Shown piece after piece: positions 63,059-64,000 of a stretch of 64,000 nt of DNA. Under the pieces are notes generated by a model, which saw only the letters and a program-made list of their open reading frames with translations, was not told where the DNA came from and did no database searches. How positions within the stretch are numbered: the stretch's first letter is position 1; every line of letters starts with the position of its first letter. The translations under genes and the position numbers were made by a program. Source of the DNA: Magnetovibrio sp. (lineage in GTDB: Bacteria > Pseudomonadota > Alphaproteobacteria > Rhodospirillales > Magnetovibrionaceae); NCBI GenBank assembly GCA_028281525.1, contig JANQJR010000041.1, positions 62,001 through 126,000 of the forward strand, read 5' to 3'.

Positions 63059-64000
63059 ATGCTCCAGAACGCTCCAAAAAATACCCCTGAGAATGCCCCC
63101 GAGAACGCTGTGGAAATCCGCGGCCTCACTAAAGTCTACAAGGCCCAAGGCAAGGGCGCCGAAAAGCAGGCGCTGACGGATTTGAACTTGGATATCCCGC
63201 GCGGATCGTTCTTTGGCTTGCTCGGACCCAACGGCGCGGGTAAATCGACCTTGATCAACATCCTGGCGGGCTTGGTGCTCAAAACGTCGGGCACGGCACG
63301 CATCTGGGGTCACGACATCACGGGTGCAACCCGCGCCGCCAAACGCGCCATCGGCATCGTGCCGCAAGAGCTCAACATCGATCCGTACTTCTCGCCCCTG
63401 GAAATGCTGGAGGTCCAGGCGGGCCTCTACGGCGTACCTGAAGATCAACGCCGTTCGGCGGAAATCCTGGAGGCCGTGGGGCTCAGCGACAAGGCCAATT
63501 CCTACGCCCGCACCCTTTCGGGCGGCATGCGCCGCCGCCTGTTGGTGGCGAAGGCTATGGTCCACAGCCCGCCGGTCTTGGTGCTGGACGAACCGACCGC
63601 GGGTGTGGACGTGGAGCTGCGCCGCCAGTTGTGGACGTATGTGCGCGAGCTTAACGAACAGGGCGTGACCATTTTGCTCACCACCCATTACTTGGAAGAA
63701 GCCGAGGAGCTGTGCGACCGCATCGCCATCATCAACCACGGCAAGCTGATCGCGTGCGACGAGACCAAGAACCTGATGGGCAAATTGGACAACAAGCGCG
63801 TCACCGTGATGCTGACCGAAGACTTAGGCGAAATCCCCGAAAGCTTGAAGCGCTTCAATGTCAATCTGATCGACGCGCGCGAGTTGGAATTTTGCTACCA
63901 ACCGAGCCGCGTGCAATCGTCGGAAATCCTTGCCGCCGTGCAGGACGCGGGGCTCACGTTCGCGGAACTGGCAACCAAGGAGCCCGAGTTGGAGGACATC
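63059..64000 (+). CDS. ABC transporter ATP-binding protein (3' end outside window)
   Basis: 314 residues are visible and the frame is open to the window edge. Walker A G-P-N-G-A-G-K-S-T, signature L-S-G-G-M-R-R-R, Walker B V-L-V-L-D-E-P-T-A-G-V-D, and H-loop T-T-H. The order fits the YadG/ABC-2 exporter branch. The N terminus has a short Asn-Ala-Pro/Glu repeat (P-E-N-A-P-E-N-A) not usual for the family. A permease is expected just beyond the window. The cargo is unknown. Confidence 0.9.
   Translation, partial: MLQNAPKNTPENAPENAVEIRGLTKVYKAQGKGAEKQALTDLNLDIPRGSFFGLLGPNGAGKSTLINILAGLVLKTSGTARIWGHDITGATRAAKRAIGIVPQELNIDPYFSPLEMLEVQAGLYGVPEDQRRSAEILEAVGLSDKANSYARTLSGGMRRRLLVAKAMVHSPPVLVLDEPTAGVDVELRRQLWTYVRELNEQGVTILLTTHYLEEAEELCDRIAIINHGKLIACDETKNLMGKLDNKRVTVMLTEDLGEIPESLKRFNVNLIDARELEFCYQPSRVQSSEILAAVQDAGLTFAELATKEPELEDI

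Noticed and set aside
1..64000. CRISPR array, rRNA operon, prophage or insertion sequence
   Set aside because: No spaced direct repeats, rRNA segments, phage structural genes or transposase motifs were found.

Overview
The window looks like a stretch of chromosome from a free-living, motile alphaproteobacterium, probably Rhodospirillales-like. The evidence is an SUV3-type helicase, S4 protein, FdxA and CarD block, an NDUFS6-like zinc-finger gene, EgtB/EgtD, MsrP/MsrQ, an orphan CheZ and a split Aer-like pair. GC content is high and almost every gene has a Shine-Dalgarno (SD) site. I cannot name the species. No integrase, transposase, CRISPR array or rRNA was seen. There is one tRNA, Arg (CCT).

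Layout. 1-13.5 kb: the 3' part of acnB, a Sel1 protein, htpG with a sigma-32-like promoter, hpf, pcm, SUV3 helicase, S4 protein, hemerythrin, TerB, fdxA, carD and phoU. 13.6-23.2 kb: M48 lipoprotein peptidase, nuclease, prolyl aminopeptidase, PagL, then an operon of TetR, RND transporter, LolA-like protein and DUF1302-type barrel. 23.2-30.7 kb: tRNA, egtBD, an HxlR-type regulator divergent from a secreted His-rich protein and a GST, and a PAS plus MCP pair. 31-46.4 kb: the translation operon thrS-infC / rpmI-rplT-pheS-pheT, split by about 8.5 kb carrying an OxyR/rubrerythrin/rubredoxin/reductase peroxide module, CheZ, and three paralogous secreted proteins (two with Sel1 repeats). 46.5-55.6 kb: two glycosyltransferases, hydrolase, beta-carbonic anhydrase, several small genes and msrPQ. 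55.6-59.8 kb: five genes of unrecognised function on the minus strand. 59.9-64 kb: polA, a zinc-finger protein and the start of an ABC ATPase gene.

The most novel material is at 55.6-59.8 kb. A small gene is followed by two tandem copies of a two-gene unit: a helical protein, then a larger protein with HopA1-like motif order. The second novelty is the family at 39.4-43.8 kb. Three proteins share an uncharacterised C-terminal module with two conserved cysteines, and the middle gene has an 11-C tract between its SD site and its start codon, which suggests phase-variable translation. A third is a short palindrome whose arm supplies the TAG stop codon of three unrelated genes.

The recurring theme is stress handling: peroxide (OxyR, rubrerythrin), thiol and electrophile stress (HxlR, GSTs, ergothioneine), methionine-sulfoxide repair (MsrPQ) and oxygen or redox sensing (PAS/MCP, hemerythrin). 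This suits a microaerophilic or redox-gradient life style, which is an inference.
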